Below, in pieces: positions 35,403-44,488 of a stretch of 54,380 bases of DNA. Below the pieces are notes generated by a model, which was not told the origin of the DNA, made no database searches, and saw only the letters and a program-made list of their open reading frames with translations. The translations under genes were made by a program, and so were the position numbers. The DNA is taken from assembly GCA_902797625.1 (NCBI GenBank), contig CADBTU010000003.1:1-54380 (forward strand). Direction: 5' to 3'. Position 1 is the first letter of the stretch. Every line of letters begins with the position of its first letter. The DNA comes from an uncultured Bacteroidota bacterium (GTDB lineage Bacteria; Bacteroidota; Bacteroidia; Bacteroidales; WCHB1-69).

Positions 35403-36827
35403 GTGAATAACAAGACATACGAAAAATATCTCACACATCCAATATATGGGTTAGTTAAAAAAGCTGCCGAGGAACTTGGTGTTGATGCCTACGTAGTAGG
35501 CGGGGTTGTTCGCGATATTATTATGCGTAGGCACAATACAGACATTGACATTGTTACCGTTGGAAGTGGTATCAACTTAGCAACTCACACAGCCACCCTC
35601 ATCTCACCAAATCTCACCGTAAATATTTATAAAAATTTTGGTACTGCTCAATTTAATTACGAAGGTTGTATAATTGAATTTGTAGGTGCTCGAAAAGAAT
35701 CTTATAGCTTCGACTCAAGAAAACCTATTGTTGAAAATGGAACCTTAAAAGACGACCAGCTTCGTCGCGATTTCACTATCAACGCTATGGCTATAGCTCT
35801 TAATGGTCCTAATATCTTCAATTTAATTGACCCTTTCAACGGAATAAACGATATTGAAAATAAAATTATTCGAACACCATGCGACCCAGACAAAACATTT
35901 TCCGATGATCCTCTGAGAATGATGCGCGCTATTCGCTTCTCAACACAACTTAACTTCAATATTTTCTCTGAAACTCTTGAAGCAATAAAAAGGAACGCTC
36001 ATCGACTAGAAATTATTTCAAATGAACGCATCATGGAAGAATTTAACAAAATTCTTCTCTGCATTAGACCCTCACGAGGAATAAAACTATTAGACGAATG
36101 CGGACTTTTAGAACTTTTCCTACCCGAACTTATAGCCTTAAAAGGAACCGAATCTATCAATGGTAAGGGACATAAAGACAACTATTTACATACTTTAGAA
36201 GTGGTTGACAATATAGCTATGAGTACCACTAACCTATGGCTCGTTTGGGCTGCACTTCTTCACGATATTGCAAAACCCTTAACAAAACGCTTTGACAAAA
36301 TCCATGGCTGGTCGTTTCATAATCACGAAGCTGTTGGAGCAAAAATGGCTTTCTCTATATTTAAACGTTTACATTTGCCTAACAATGAGAAGCTTAAATA
36401 TGTTCAAAAACTCATCAGCCTACACCTTCGACCTATTGCTTTAGTAGAAGATTCTGTAACTGATTCGGCTGTTCGCCGATTGCTTTTTGAAGCAGGCGAT
36501 GATATCGATGATTTAATGATGCTCTGTCAAGCGGATATCACTTCCAAAAACTCTCTTAAAATAAAACTCTACCATAAAAACTTTGAAATTGTAAAACAAA
36601 AACTTATCGAAATTGAAGAAAAAGACAGACTTCGCAATTGGCAACCTCCAATAAATGGAGAAGATATTATGAGTACTTTCGATCTCCAACCTTGTAAATT
36701 GGTGGGTGAGATTAAAGACGATGTATGCAATGCCATCTTAGATGGAATTATTGAAAACTCTCGTGAAGCTGCCATACAGAAAATGCTCGAATCAGGCAAA
36801 CTTCACGGTCTTGAATCTAAAATTTAA
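35403..36827 (+). CDS. cca: CCA-adding tRNA nucleotidyltransferase with HD domain
   Basis: Builds or repairs the CCA end of tRNAs; neither tRNA gene in this window encodes CCA, so the enzyme is needed for both. The 474-residue protein has YVVGGVVRDIIMRR and NTDIDIVTVG (nucleotidyltransferase active site with the DxD), RRDFTINAMAIAL, DDPLRMMRAIRFSTQL, and a C-terminal HD phosphohydrolase domain (about 260-400) with WAALLHDIAKP and FHNHEAVGA. The start is GTG at 35403; no good alternative ATG is upstream, so the exact start is less sure than the rest. Confidence 0.93.
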   Translation: MNNKTYEKYLTHPIYGLVKKAAEELGVDAYVVGGVVRDIIMRRHNTDIDIVTVGSGINLATHTATLISPNLTVNIYKNFGTAQFNYEGCIIEFVGARKESYSFDSRKPIVENGTLKDDQLRRDFTINAMAIALNGPNIFNLIDPFNGINDIENKIIRTPCDPDKTFSDDPLRMMRAIRFSTQLNFNIFSETLEAIKRNAHRLEIISNERIMEEFNKILLCIRPSRGIKLLDECGLLELFLPELIALKGTESINGKGHKDNYLHTLEVVDNIAMSTTNLWLVWAALLHDIAKPLTKRFDKIHGWSFHNHEAVGAKMAFSIFKRLHLPNNEKLKYVQKLISLHLRPIALVEDSVTDSAVRRLLFEAGDDIDDLMMLCQADITSKNSLKIKLYHKNFEIVKQKLIEIEEKDRLRNWQPPINGEDIMSTFDLQPCKLVGEIKDDVCNAILDGIIENSREAAIQKMLESGKLHGLESKI

Positions 36828-36832
36828 CACCC

Positions 36833-37222
36833 ATGAAAATAATAAAAATTTTTATCTTATCTGTGATTGTAATTTTATCTTTATCTGCAATTAGCTGTAA
36901 AAACAAAAAGCCTGTTTTGTCGAGACCTAATGAACTCATAAATCGCATGACTTTAGTAAATATTCTTGCTGAAAGTTATCTGATAGAGAGTACTCTACAG
37001 GTTATTCCTACTGATTCTATAAGTAAAGATGAACTTGCTCGTCAATATTACAAAGACCTTTTCGACCGTTATCACATCACAAACGAACAGTTTGAAACCT
37101 CAATTGCATACTACGTTAGTGAGGAAAAATCCGCAGAAAAACTTCTAAACGACGCTTCTGCTATAATCATAAATAAAAGAAATGAGCTAACACTTTTTGA
37201 AATAGATGATACTATAAATTAG
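36833..37222 (+). CDS. DUF4296 lipoprotein
   Basis: A 129-residue protein with a lipoprotein signal (lipobox AISC, C22). The mature part (about 35-125) is helical and matches DUF4296 by its pattern LVNILAESYLIESTLQ ... YYKDLFDRYHITNEQFETSIAYY ... EKLLNDASAIIINKR. Role unknown. It starts five bases after the cca stop, so the two are co-transcribed. Confidence 0.82.
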   Translation: MKIIKIFILSVIVILSLSAISCKNKKPVLSRPNELINRMTLVNILAESYLIESTLQVIPTDSISKDELARQYYKDLFDRYHITNEQFETSIAYYVSEEKSAEKLLNDASAIIINKRNELTLFEIDDTIN

Positions 37223-37275
37223 TTATTCCAATAGATGTAAGATATTTTGTTATAATATTATTTCTGTAATTTGTG

Positions 37276-37283
37276 TATCTTTG
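37276..37283 (+). promoter_or_regulatory. -7 element for ricT-gldH
   Basis: TATCTTTG, 21 bases upstream of the ATG at 37305. Confidence 0.7.
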
Positions 37284-37304
37284 CATAATTTTTTTGAATG
37301 ATAA

Positions 37305-38696
37305 ATGAAAAACGAGAATAATCAAAATAGAAAGAACGAAAAAAAACGTCAAAAAGTAAAAAGTAATGGTGAACGTTTGTTAAAAGACCCCGCATTAGAA
37401 CGCAACGGAGCCGAGACTTATGATGAGCGCGAATATGTTGATATGATGACTCCTGAAGAACTCGAAGAAGTTACTAAATCAATGCGGCGAAAGATAAATC
37501 AAGTTAACAAACAAGATTTGGAGAGCAACGTTCCTTCTCAAGGTGAAGATTGGGAAGAGTATTTAGATATGGATATTCGCACTGGCGTTTCATACGAAGC
37601 TAATGATATTGTTAACAATATTTTCCATACGAGAGGATTAAACAATACCCCAAACCCAGAGAATGCTCATTGTGAACAATATCAGTATAGTTCTTGTAAA
37701 CTTCCTTCCTATAATTGGATCGACAAAATGGATATTTCTCTCGATTATTTAGAATTTCCAATTGCGGAAGTGAGATTTAAAAATAGCCATAAAGATTTTT
37801 ACATTTTACCAACTAATTCAACATTTAAAGTTGGCGACATCGTTGCTGTGGAAGCAAATCCTGGTCACGATATAGGTATAATTTCAATGTTAGGTCTTCA
37901 GGTTCAACGTCAGATGAACGCTAAAAATATAAATATAGAAAACGTAACAAAAAAACTCTACCGCCACGCTCGTTACGCTGACATTGAAGAATGGATAGCC
38001 ACTGTTGATAAAGAATACACCACAATGCTGTCGTCGCGTTATACAGCATGGGACCTTGATCTAAAAATGAAGGTTAACGATGTTGAGTATCAAGGCGATG
38101 GCACTAAGGCTATTTTCTATTACTCAGCAGAAGAACGTGTGGATTTTCGTGAGTTGATTAAGATTTTAGCTGAACAATTTCATATTCGCATAGAAATGAG
38201 ACAGATAGGAGTTCGACAAGAAGCTGCAAGGTTGGGTGGAATCGGCTCTTGTGGCCGTGAATTATGTTGCTCACAATGGCTTACTAATTTTCAATCTGTA
38301 TCTACAAACACAGCAAGAACACAACAATTGTCACTTAATCCTCAAAAACTTGCTGGAATGTGCGGCAAACTTAAATGCTGTTTGAATTTTGAACAAGAAA
38401 CCTATTTGCGCGAACTCCAAGAATTTCCTTCTCAAGACATCATTCTCAAAACTAATAAAGGTAATGGTGTTTACAATAAAATTGATATTTTCAAAAAACT
38501 CGTTTGGTACTCCTACGAAGATGATTCTTCTACAATTTTCTCCATCCCTTTAGATAAAGTAAAACATATTATCAAATTGAATGAACAAGGTAAAAAACCA
38601 GAAAAATTGGAAGATTTTGCCATTGTTAACCAAAAGAAAATGGAAGAAAACAACACTGCAACCGCTGATGAACTTAAACATATCGCTGATTCATAA
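37305..38696 (+). CDS. ricT: PSP1-domain protein RicT (Fe-S complex subunit)
   Basis: A 463-residue protein of the YaaT/PSP1 family, which in Bacillus forms an iron-sulfur-binding complex that affects RNA maturation. Core domain (about 145-390) motifs are VEANPGHDIGIISMLGLQ, and two cysteine groups, GSCGRELCCSQW and GMCGKLKCCLNFE, that probably bind the cluster. The N-terminal ~120 residues are charged and not conserved in appearance; the C-terminus (after 420) is an acidic/basic tail. As is common in Bacteroidota, the next gene is gldH, four bases downstream. Confidence 0.93.
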   Translation: MKNENNQNRKNEKKRQKVKSNGERLLKDPALERNGAETYDEREYVDMMTPEELEEVTKSMRRKINQVNKQDLESNVPSQGEDWEEYLDMDIRTGVSYEANDIVNNIFHTRGLNNTPNPENAHCEQYQYSSCKLPSYNWIDKMDISLDYLEFPIAEVRFKNSHKDFYILPTNSTFKVGDIVAVEANPGHDIGIISMLGLQVQRQMNAKNINIENVTKKLYRHARYADIEEWIATVDKEYTTMLSSRYTAWDLDLKMKVNDVEYQGDGTKAIFYYSAEERVDFRELIKILAEQFHIRIEMRQIGVRQEAARLGGIGSCGRELCCSQWLTNFQSVSTNTARTQQLSLNPQKLAGMCGKLKCCLNFEQETYLRELQEFPSQDIILKTNKGNGVYNKIDIFKKLVWYSYEDDSSTIFSIPLDKVKHIIKLNEQGKKPEKLEDFAIVNQKKMEENNTATADELKHIADS

Positions 38697-38700
38697 TATT

Positions 38701-39186
38701 ATGAAAACTCTCTATAATTTTTTTCTATTTTCATTGGCATCTCTGATACTTATCTCTTGCTCTAACAATTATTATGCAGAAGTTCAATCTCTGCCTAATG
38801 AAAAATGGTCTATCAACAATCCGTTATCTTTCAAAATAAATATTGAAGACTCTATGCAGTATTTCAATATGTATTTTTTGATTAGAAATACAACAGACTT
38901 TGAAACGCAAAATTTTTACGTTTTTATGAAAACAAAATATCCTGATGGAATTGTAGAACAAGACACTTTGGGCTTTATTCTTTGCGATAAATATGGCAAT
39001 TGGACTGGAAAAGGGCGAGGCCGCTTGAAAGATAATAAGTTCCTATTCCAAACTAATATAAGATTTCCAAAAAATGGCGAATATGTCTTCACTGTAACTC
39101 AAAGTATGAGAAACGATGTTGTTGAAGGGATTAGCAACTTCGGAATTATTTTGGAAAATTATGAACCTAAAAAACAATCAAGATAA
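38701..39186 (+). CDS. gldH: GldH gliding-motility/T9SS-associated lipoprotein
   Basis: A 161-residue lipoprotein (lipobox LISC, C20) resembling GldH, which Flavobacterium needs for gliding and which is also found in non-gliding Bacteroidota with a T9SS. Family-like sequence: NEKWSINNPLSFKINIEDSMQYFNMYFLIRNTTDFETQNFYVF, then GKGRGRLKDNKFLFQTNIRFPKNGEYVFTVTQSMR. I start at ATG 38701, just after ricT; an earlier in-frame start would lie within ricT. T9SS cargo proteins elsewhere in the window agree with a working secretion system. Confidence 0.9.
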   Translation: MKTLYNFFLFSLASLILISCSNNYYAEVQSLPNEKWSINNPLSFKINIEDSMQYFNMYFLIRNTTDFETQNFYVFMKTKYPDGIVEQDTLGFILCDKYGNWTGKGRGRLKDNKFLFQTNIRFPKNGEYVFTVTQSMRNDVVEGISNFGIILENYEPKKQSR

Positions 39187-39192
39187 CTTAGA

Positions 39193-40575
39193 ATGGAATC
39201 TTTCTATTTAAGTATTTATGAAGATTACACATACTCGCACTATCCGATGATACTTAAACCTTCGGGGAAATATGATAGTGAAAATATCTCTCATAGCCGC
39301 TCAAATATCTTTGGTTACACTCATCATTTTTTTATCAATCTTCTTAAAAATAGAGATATTCCTGTAGTTATAACAGATCAAATTTCAATTTCTACCATCG
39401 GCAAAACCCATCCTTTCGAACCCGAAATCGCTATTATTGATGCAGAAAAAGGTCTTTTTATTGACCTTGAAATTGACGTCCCTTACCACGAATATTATAG
39501 ATTTCCAATGAATTACTACTCAAAAAATGTTGTTACTGGAAATATTTTCAATTACAACAAAAATAGGGACGATTTTTTTAGACGCAACGGCTGGTTTGTA
39601 ATTAGATTTTCAGAAAAACAAATATTCGAACAACCTGATAATTGTATCAGTTTTATTAAAAACTTTCTCTCCGAACTCAATAATAATTCTTACGATAAGC
39701 TCTATATTGAAAAAGAAAAATGCTGGAGCCTTTCTGAAGCAGCTATGATGGAAAAAGAGTACGTTAGAGAAAACTATTTAAACATACAAAATTTTAATAA
39801 ACCAAAATATATTGATAGTGTTGTTGATGAAGTTAGAGCCTCTTTACCTTCAGAGTTTAGACCTACAATAGTTTTCAATGAAGAAAACCACACCTATTTT
39901 GATGAAAGAGATCAAAGTGGAGCTGCTAACTATATTTCTGTAACAACATTAATAGAAAAGTTTTTTCCACACTTTGACGAAGAAGCTTATATTGAGAAGT
40001 ATATAGCGGAAGGTAATACTCGGGAACATGTTATAGAAAAAATGACAATACCATCAAAAATAGGGACACATATTCACGAACAAATTGAATTTTATTTAAA
40101 AGGGTTAGAGCATAACGAAGACTCGAAGGAATTTAAATTGTTTTTGAATTTTTACAACGAACAGATATTACGCCGCGGTTTGGATTTTTATGACGCTGAA
40201 AAGAAAATTATTCTTCCAAGATACAATATAGCAGGAACAGTTGATGCTCTCTTTAAGAAAAGCAATGGAGAATATGTTATGGTTGATTGGAAACGCAGTA
40301 AAAAACTGATAATAAATGGTTTTCCTAAAAAATACGGTTATGGAAATGGATTCTCCATTTTATCTCACTTAGATAACTCGAGTTACTATCATTATGAGCT
40401 TCAACAGAGTATGTATAAATACATTTTGGAACGTGAATATGCTATTCGTATATCTTCAATGATATTGTGTGTTTTGCACGAAGATTATGACAAATATTAT
40501 ACAATACGATTGTCGAATTATAGAGAGAAAGAAGTTGTTGAAATGATTGCTGCACACACTATTTGTAATAGATAG
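39193..40575 (+). CDS. Putative dual PD-(D/E)XK nuclease (DUF559-like plus RecB-like)
   Basis: A 460-residue protein that seems to hold two different nuclease-type domains. N-terminal part (about 40-160): FEPEIAIID then FIDLEIDVPYHE (D91, E93, D95, H99) and RRNGWFVIRFSEKQIF, the pattern of DUF559/Vsr-like endonucleases, where a D-G-x2-H type motif replaces the lysine. C-terminal part (about 245-455): GTHIHEQIE (G291-H295), AGTVDAL with D351, MVDWKRSK with D365-x-K367, and QQSMYKYIL with Q404-Y408, the motif order of RecB/Cas4-like exonucleases. No helicase is adjacent. It follows gldH by six bases and is probably in the same transcript. Role unknown; DNA repair or defence are both possible. 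Confidence 0.75.
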   Translation: MESFYLSIYEDYTYSHYPMILKPSGKYDSENISHSRSNIFGYTHHFFINLLKNRDIPVVITDQISISTIGKTHPFEPEIAIIDAEKGLFIDLEIDVPYHEYYRFPMNYYSKNVVTGNIFNYNKNRDDFFRRNGWFVIRFSEKQIFEQPDNCISFIKNFLSELNNNSYDKLYIEKEKCWSLSEAAMMEKEYVRENYLNIQNFNKPKYIDSVVDEVRASLPSEFRPTIVFNEENHTYFDERDQSGAANYISVTTLIEKFFPHFDEEAYIEKYIAEGNTREHVIEKMTIPSKIGTHIHEQIEFYLKGLEHNEDSKEFKLFLNFYNEQILRRGLDFYDAEKKIILPRYNIAGTVDALFKKSNGEYVMVDWKRSKKLIINGFPKKYGYGNGFSILSHLDNSSYYHYELQQSMYKYILEREYAIRISSMILCVLHEDYDKYYTIRLSNYREKEVVEMIAAHTICNR

Positions 40576-40586
40576 TATATGCAAAA

Positions 40587-40613
40587 AAGGCGCACACTTG
40601 TCGTATGCGCCTT
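40587..40613. terminator. Bidirectional terminator
   Basis: AAGGCGCA (40587-40594) pairs with TGCGCCTT (40606-40613), with a T run on the minus-strand side. It separates the plus-strand nuclease gene from the converging acyl-CoA synthetase gene. Confidence 0.8.
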
Positions 40614-40638
40614 AGAATATTTTCCAAATTATTAGTGG

Positions 40639-42711
40639 CTATTTTTCAAGTCTTATGCGGGCGTCAACTGCGGTAACGTAGCGAGGATTACCGAGAAGTG
40701 GGTTAAGGTCCATCTCGGCAATTTCGGGAGCGGCTTGCACTAATGCACTGACTCTCGCCACTTGATCCGCGTATAGATCAATATTTACAGGTTCCTGTCC
40801 TCTAACACCTTGCAAGATTTTATATCCACGTAAATTTTTCAACATCTCTTTGGCCTCCGCAGCAGTTATCGGAGCCAATGCAGACTGAACATCTTTGAGA
40901 ACTTCAATAAAAATACCACCTAAACCGAAAAAGATTTGGTGTCCGAATTTTTCATCTTTGATTGCACCTATATACACATCTGTACCGTCTAACATAGGAT
41001 ACATCTCAACAGCATAAGTGTCCTGAATAGCCATAAGACGGTCGAACTCGCGACTTACAGTATCTAAATCTTTAACATTCAGTGTTACTCCTCCGACATC
41101 GGATTTGTGGAGAGGACCAACAACTTTCATCACTAATGGAGTATCTTTTCCACATCCAACTTCCTTAGCGAAAGCTAAAGCGTCATCCTTTTTATCCACT
41201 TCAACAGATTTTTTTCTTGATATGCCTGCAGCGTCCAACAGTTCGTTATAGTCAGCGATTTCCATATATCCATTTTCGCATTTATCAATGGTTTTGCGAA
41301 TACGTGCAACATCTATTTGAGGTTGTTCAACAACTTCTGGTTGTGGTTTTGGAGTGTTGTAAATTTTGCAGAGAGCATTTCCGAAAACGCATTCCTCTGG
41401 GAAATTTATACGATGTTTGTTATTTATAAAATCTGCTATTTCATCTTTAACATTTATTATTGATGGGAGAATTGGGAAGATAGGCTTTTTGCAAGTTTTC
41501 ATCTTTTTGTCAAGGACTTCATAAACTTCCCAATTGGCGAATAGTCCAGGAGATCCGAAAATAACGCACATACAGTCAATATTATCGAAATCATTCTCAC
41601 AAGCATCAATAATGTAGCCGAGTTGCTCAGCGGTGCCGGTTGCCAGAAAATCTATTGGGTTTCCTACAGAGGAACCAGCAAACAATTTTCCGAGAAGTTC
41701 TTGCGCTTTGGGGCCTTCAATATGTGGAACATCCATGCCGTTGTTTGAAAGAACATCTGTCAACATAACTGCCGGGCCGCCTGCGTGCGTGATAACAGCC
41801 ATATTTTTCCCTTTAACCTCAGGATGCATAAATATAGCACACACCGTTGTGAGTTCTTGTCTATTGTGGCAACGAACTATACCCGCTTTACGGAAAAGAG
41901 CGTCAACAGCCGCATCGTTAGTAGCCAAGGCACCAGTGTGTGATGATGCTGCACGACTTCCTGCCGCCGAGCCGCCAGATTTGATTGCTGCTATCTTACA
42001 ACCTTTGTTAATCAATGAGCGAGAATGTTTTAACATTTTTTGAGGATCGCTGATTTTCTCCATATAAAGCATTATCACTTTAGAAGACTTCGCAGGATCG
42101 AATGTCATATCTAAATGTTCGAGAACATCTTCAATACCCATCTGAGCAGAGTTTCCAACTGCCCAAACGCTATTGAAAGTCAAACCATTCGACATTCCGT
42201 ACTCTTTAATAAAAACCGCAGTAGCACCAGAACCAGTTACGAAATCAACACCTTGAGGGTCAAGAGTTGGAATAGGCGCATCAAAAGCACCACAATAATT
42301 AGTGTTTAAGAAACCTGTGCAATTTGGTCCTATCAAAGAACCTCCAACGCTGTTAATTGTATCCACAATATGCTTTTCCAACTTAGCACCTTCTTCGTTT
42401 TCTTCTGAAAATCCAGCTGATACAATTATGAATCCGCCTGTTTGTTTCTCTTTTGCTAAAACATCGACCGTTGCAGGACAATATTTCGCAGCAATGGCAA
42501 GAATAGCACAATCTACTTGTGGTAAATCTTCAACCTTAGCATAACATTTTACACCTTGGACTTCAGTTTCCTTAGGATTCACGGCATAAATTTCACCTTT
42601 GAATCCGCTATCTAAAAGGTTTTTTAACACTTTTCCACCTGGTTTGTGCACATCACTTGATGCGCCACATACTACAATACTCTTCGGGTCTAATAATTTT
42701 TTATTTATCAT
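40639..42711 (-). CDS. ADP-forming acyl-CoA synthetase (acetate-CoA ligase type)
   Basis: A single-chain enzyme of 690 residues that converts acyl-CoA plus ADP and phosphate to the acid, CoA and ATP, giving ATP during fermentation. The alpha-type half (1-450) has the CoA-binding SIVVCGASSD, GPNCTGFLN and the phosphohistidine H258 in SSHTGALA. The beta-type half (about 470-690) is an ATP-grasp domain with VMKVVGPLHKSDVGGV, FFGLGGIFIEVLKD and AEMDLNPLL. It follows the phosphohexomutase gene by 40 bases; a shared transcript with the kinase and mutase is likely, since no -7 element is seen in that gap. Acyl substrate is not shown. Confidence 0.92.
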   Translation of the reverse strand: MINKKLLDPKSIVVCGASSDVHKPGGKVLKNLLDSGFKGEIYAVNPKETEVQGVKCYAKVEDLPQVDCAILAIAAKYCPATVDVLAKEKQTGGFIIVSAGFSEENEEGAKLEKHIVDTINSVGGSLIGPNCTGFLNTNYCGAFDAPIPTLDPQGVDFVTGSGATAVFIKEYGMSNGLTFNSVWAVGNSAQMGIEDVLEHLDMTFDPAKSSKVIMLYMEKISDPQKMLKHSRSLINKGCKIAAIKSGGSAAGSRAASSHTGALATNDAAVDALFRKAGIVRCHNRQELTTVCAIFMHPEVKGKNMAVITHAGGPAVMLTDVLSNNGMDVPHIEGPKAQELLGKLFAGSSVGNPIDFLATGTAEQLGYIIDACENDFDNIDCMCVIFGSPGLFANWEVYEVLDKKMKTCKKPIFPILPSIINVKDEIADFINNKHRINFPEECVFGNALCKIYNTPKPQPEVVEQPQIDVARIRKTIDKCENGYMEIADYNELLDAAGISRKKSVEVDKKDDALAFAKEVGCGKDTPLVMKVVGPLHKSDVGGVTLNVKDLDTVSREFDRLMAIQDTYAVEMYPMLDGTDVYIGAIKDEKFGHQIFFGLGGIFIEVLKDVQSALAPITAAEAKEMLKNLRGYKILQGVRGQEPVNIDLYADQVARVSALVQAAPEIAEMDLNPLLGNPRYVTAVDARIRLEK

Positions 42712-42751
42712 ATTTTTTTGTTAATTTTTATTCTATTATATTTTCTTATTT

Positions 42752-44473
42752 TTATGATAGTAAATCGAATTTCAGACTCTTAATTCGTTCTTCAAGTTCA
42801 GATTTAACAGATTCAATGTTTTGGTTTTCAGAAACTATACCATGAACACTGAAATAGAATTTAATCTTCGGTTCTGTTCCAGAGGGACGAACTGTTACTA
42901 AACTTCCGTCAGCTGTTTCAAATTGTAAAACATTTGAAACAGGGAGGTCAATTTTATCGTACGTATTTTGTTTAAGGTTAAGGGTGTGTTGAAACTTATA
43001 ATCGTGAACCTTTAACACTGGTTGTCCCGCCAATGCTTTAGGAGGATTTTCACGTAAGGCACTCATTCTATTAGAGATTGCTTGCATTCCAGCAGCACCT
43101 GGTTCTGTAAGTGAAACCATCGATTCCATATAATATTGATATTGGCGATAAAGAGTTTCCAATTGTTGTATTAGAGAACGATTGAATGTTGATTTGTAGT
43201 AAGCTGCCATTTCTGCTATCAAACAACAAGCAGACACTGCGTCCTTATCGCGCACAAAATCATCGACCAAATAACCATAACTTTCTTCTCCACCAACAAG
43301 AAATTTCGCTTTCCCTTCGTTCTCTTTTATCTTCTCAGCTATATATTTAAAGCCAGTTAAAACATTAAAACACTGAATATTATAATCAATAGCTATTTGC
43401 TCTATAAGTCCTGTTGTTACAATAGTTTTAACCACGAAAAAGTTATTATCTAAAGGATTTATATTTGTTTGAGAAAGAATATAATGGAATAATAGAGAAG
43501 CAGTCTGATTTCCGTTAAATAATTGATAATCACCATCTTCTGTTCTCACTGCAATTCCTACTCTATCGGCATCAGGATCTGTTGCAAGCACTATTTCAGC
43601 ACCAAGTCGTTTGGCTTCAGTTATAGCCATCTCTAAAGCGGCTTTTTCTTCTGGATTTGGAGATTTTACTGTTGGAAAGTTGCCGTCAGTAACAGCTTGT
43701 TTTTCAACTATATGCACATTCTTAAATCCAAAATCATTCAAAGCTTGTGGTACAATAGAAACACCTGTTCCGTGCAGCGGAGTATATACAATACATAAAT
43801 TAGAAGACTTGGCAACAGCTTCTGGATTTCGCGACAGACGGCGAATCATCGTTAGATAGACATTATCAATGTCTTTTCCTATTATTCTAATCAACTTATG
43901 ATCGCCTTTCCATTTAACTTGGTTAACTTCTGTAATTCTATTAACTTCAGCAATTACATTTTTATCGTGCGGTGGTACCAATTGCCCACCATCGCTCCAA
44001 TAAACTTTATAGCCGTTATATTCTTTAGGATTATGAGAAGCAGTGATCATAATACCTGCGTTGCACTGCAAGTGGCGCACTGCAAAAGAGAGTTCAGGTG
44101 TTGGGCGCAACGACTCAAAAAGAAACACTTTTATATTATTTGCCGACAATATTTCTGCTGATATTTCAGCAAATTCTTTACTAAAATTTCTTGAATCATA
44201 AGAAATCGCTACTTTAATATCTTTTTTAAATACCTTAGTCAAATAGTTTGCCAATCCTTGTGTTGCAAAGCCAACTGTGTATCGGTTCATTCTATTGATA
44301 CCAACTCCAAGTATTCCTCGTAAACCTCCAGTGCCAAATTCTAAAGTGCGATAGAATGCGTCCGACAAAGAAGCAGGATCCTCTCTCTGCATTCTTCTAA
44401 TCTCGTTTTTAGTTTCTTGGTCATAATCGCCATCTAACCAAGATTCGATATTTTGTTGTATAAAATCATCCAT
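42752..44473 (-). CDS. Phosphoglucomutase/phosphomannomutase
   Basis: A 573-residue alpha-D-phosphohexomutase that interconverts hexose 1- and 6-phosphates. Seen: FGTGGLRGILG near residue 46-56, the phosphoserine loop TASHNPKEYNGYKVYW (S146), the metal loop ATDPDADRVGIAV, the sugar-specificity loop VGGEESYGYLVDDFVRDKDAV, and the phosphate-binding VRPSGTEPKIKFYF near the C-terminus. Its length is like the longer PGM/PgcA-type enzymes rather than GlmM. It lies 15 bases after the ROK kinase gene, so glucose phosphorylation and isomer supply are encoded together. Confidence 0.95.
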   Translation of the reverse strand: MDDFIQQNIESWLDGDYDQETKNEIRRMQREDPASLSDAFYRTLEFGTGGLRGILGVGINRMNRYTVGFATQGLANYLTKVFKKDIKVAISYDSRNFSKEFAEISAEILSANNIKVFLFESLRPTPELSFAVRHLQCNAGIMITASHNPKEYNGYKVYWSDGGQLVPPHDKNVIAEVNRITEVNQVKWKGDHKLIRIIGKDIDNVYLTMIRRLSRNPEAVAKSSNLCIVYTPLHGTGVSIVPQALNDFGFKNVHIVEKQAVTDGNFPTVKSPNPEEKAALEMAITEAKRLGAEIVLATDPDADRVGIAVRTEDGDYQLFNGNQTASLLFHYILSQTNINPLDNNFFVVKTIVTTGLIEQIAIDYNIQCFNVLTGFKYIAEKIKENEGKAKFLVGGEESYGYLVDDFVRDKDAVSACCLIAEMAAYYKSTFNRSLIQQLETLYRQYQYYMESMVSLTEPGAAGMQAISNRMSALRENPPKALAGQPVLKVHDYKFQHTLNLKQNTYDKIDLPVSNVLQFETADGSLVTVRPSGTEPKIKFYFSVHGIVSENQNIESVKSELEERIKSLKFDLLS

Positions 44474-44488
44474 AGTATTTATTTTTTA

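Noticed and set aside
39193..40575. Restriction-modification system around the dual-nuclease gene
   Set aside because: No methyltransferase, specificity subunit or helicase lies nearby; neighbours are housekeeping or secretion genes.
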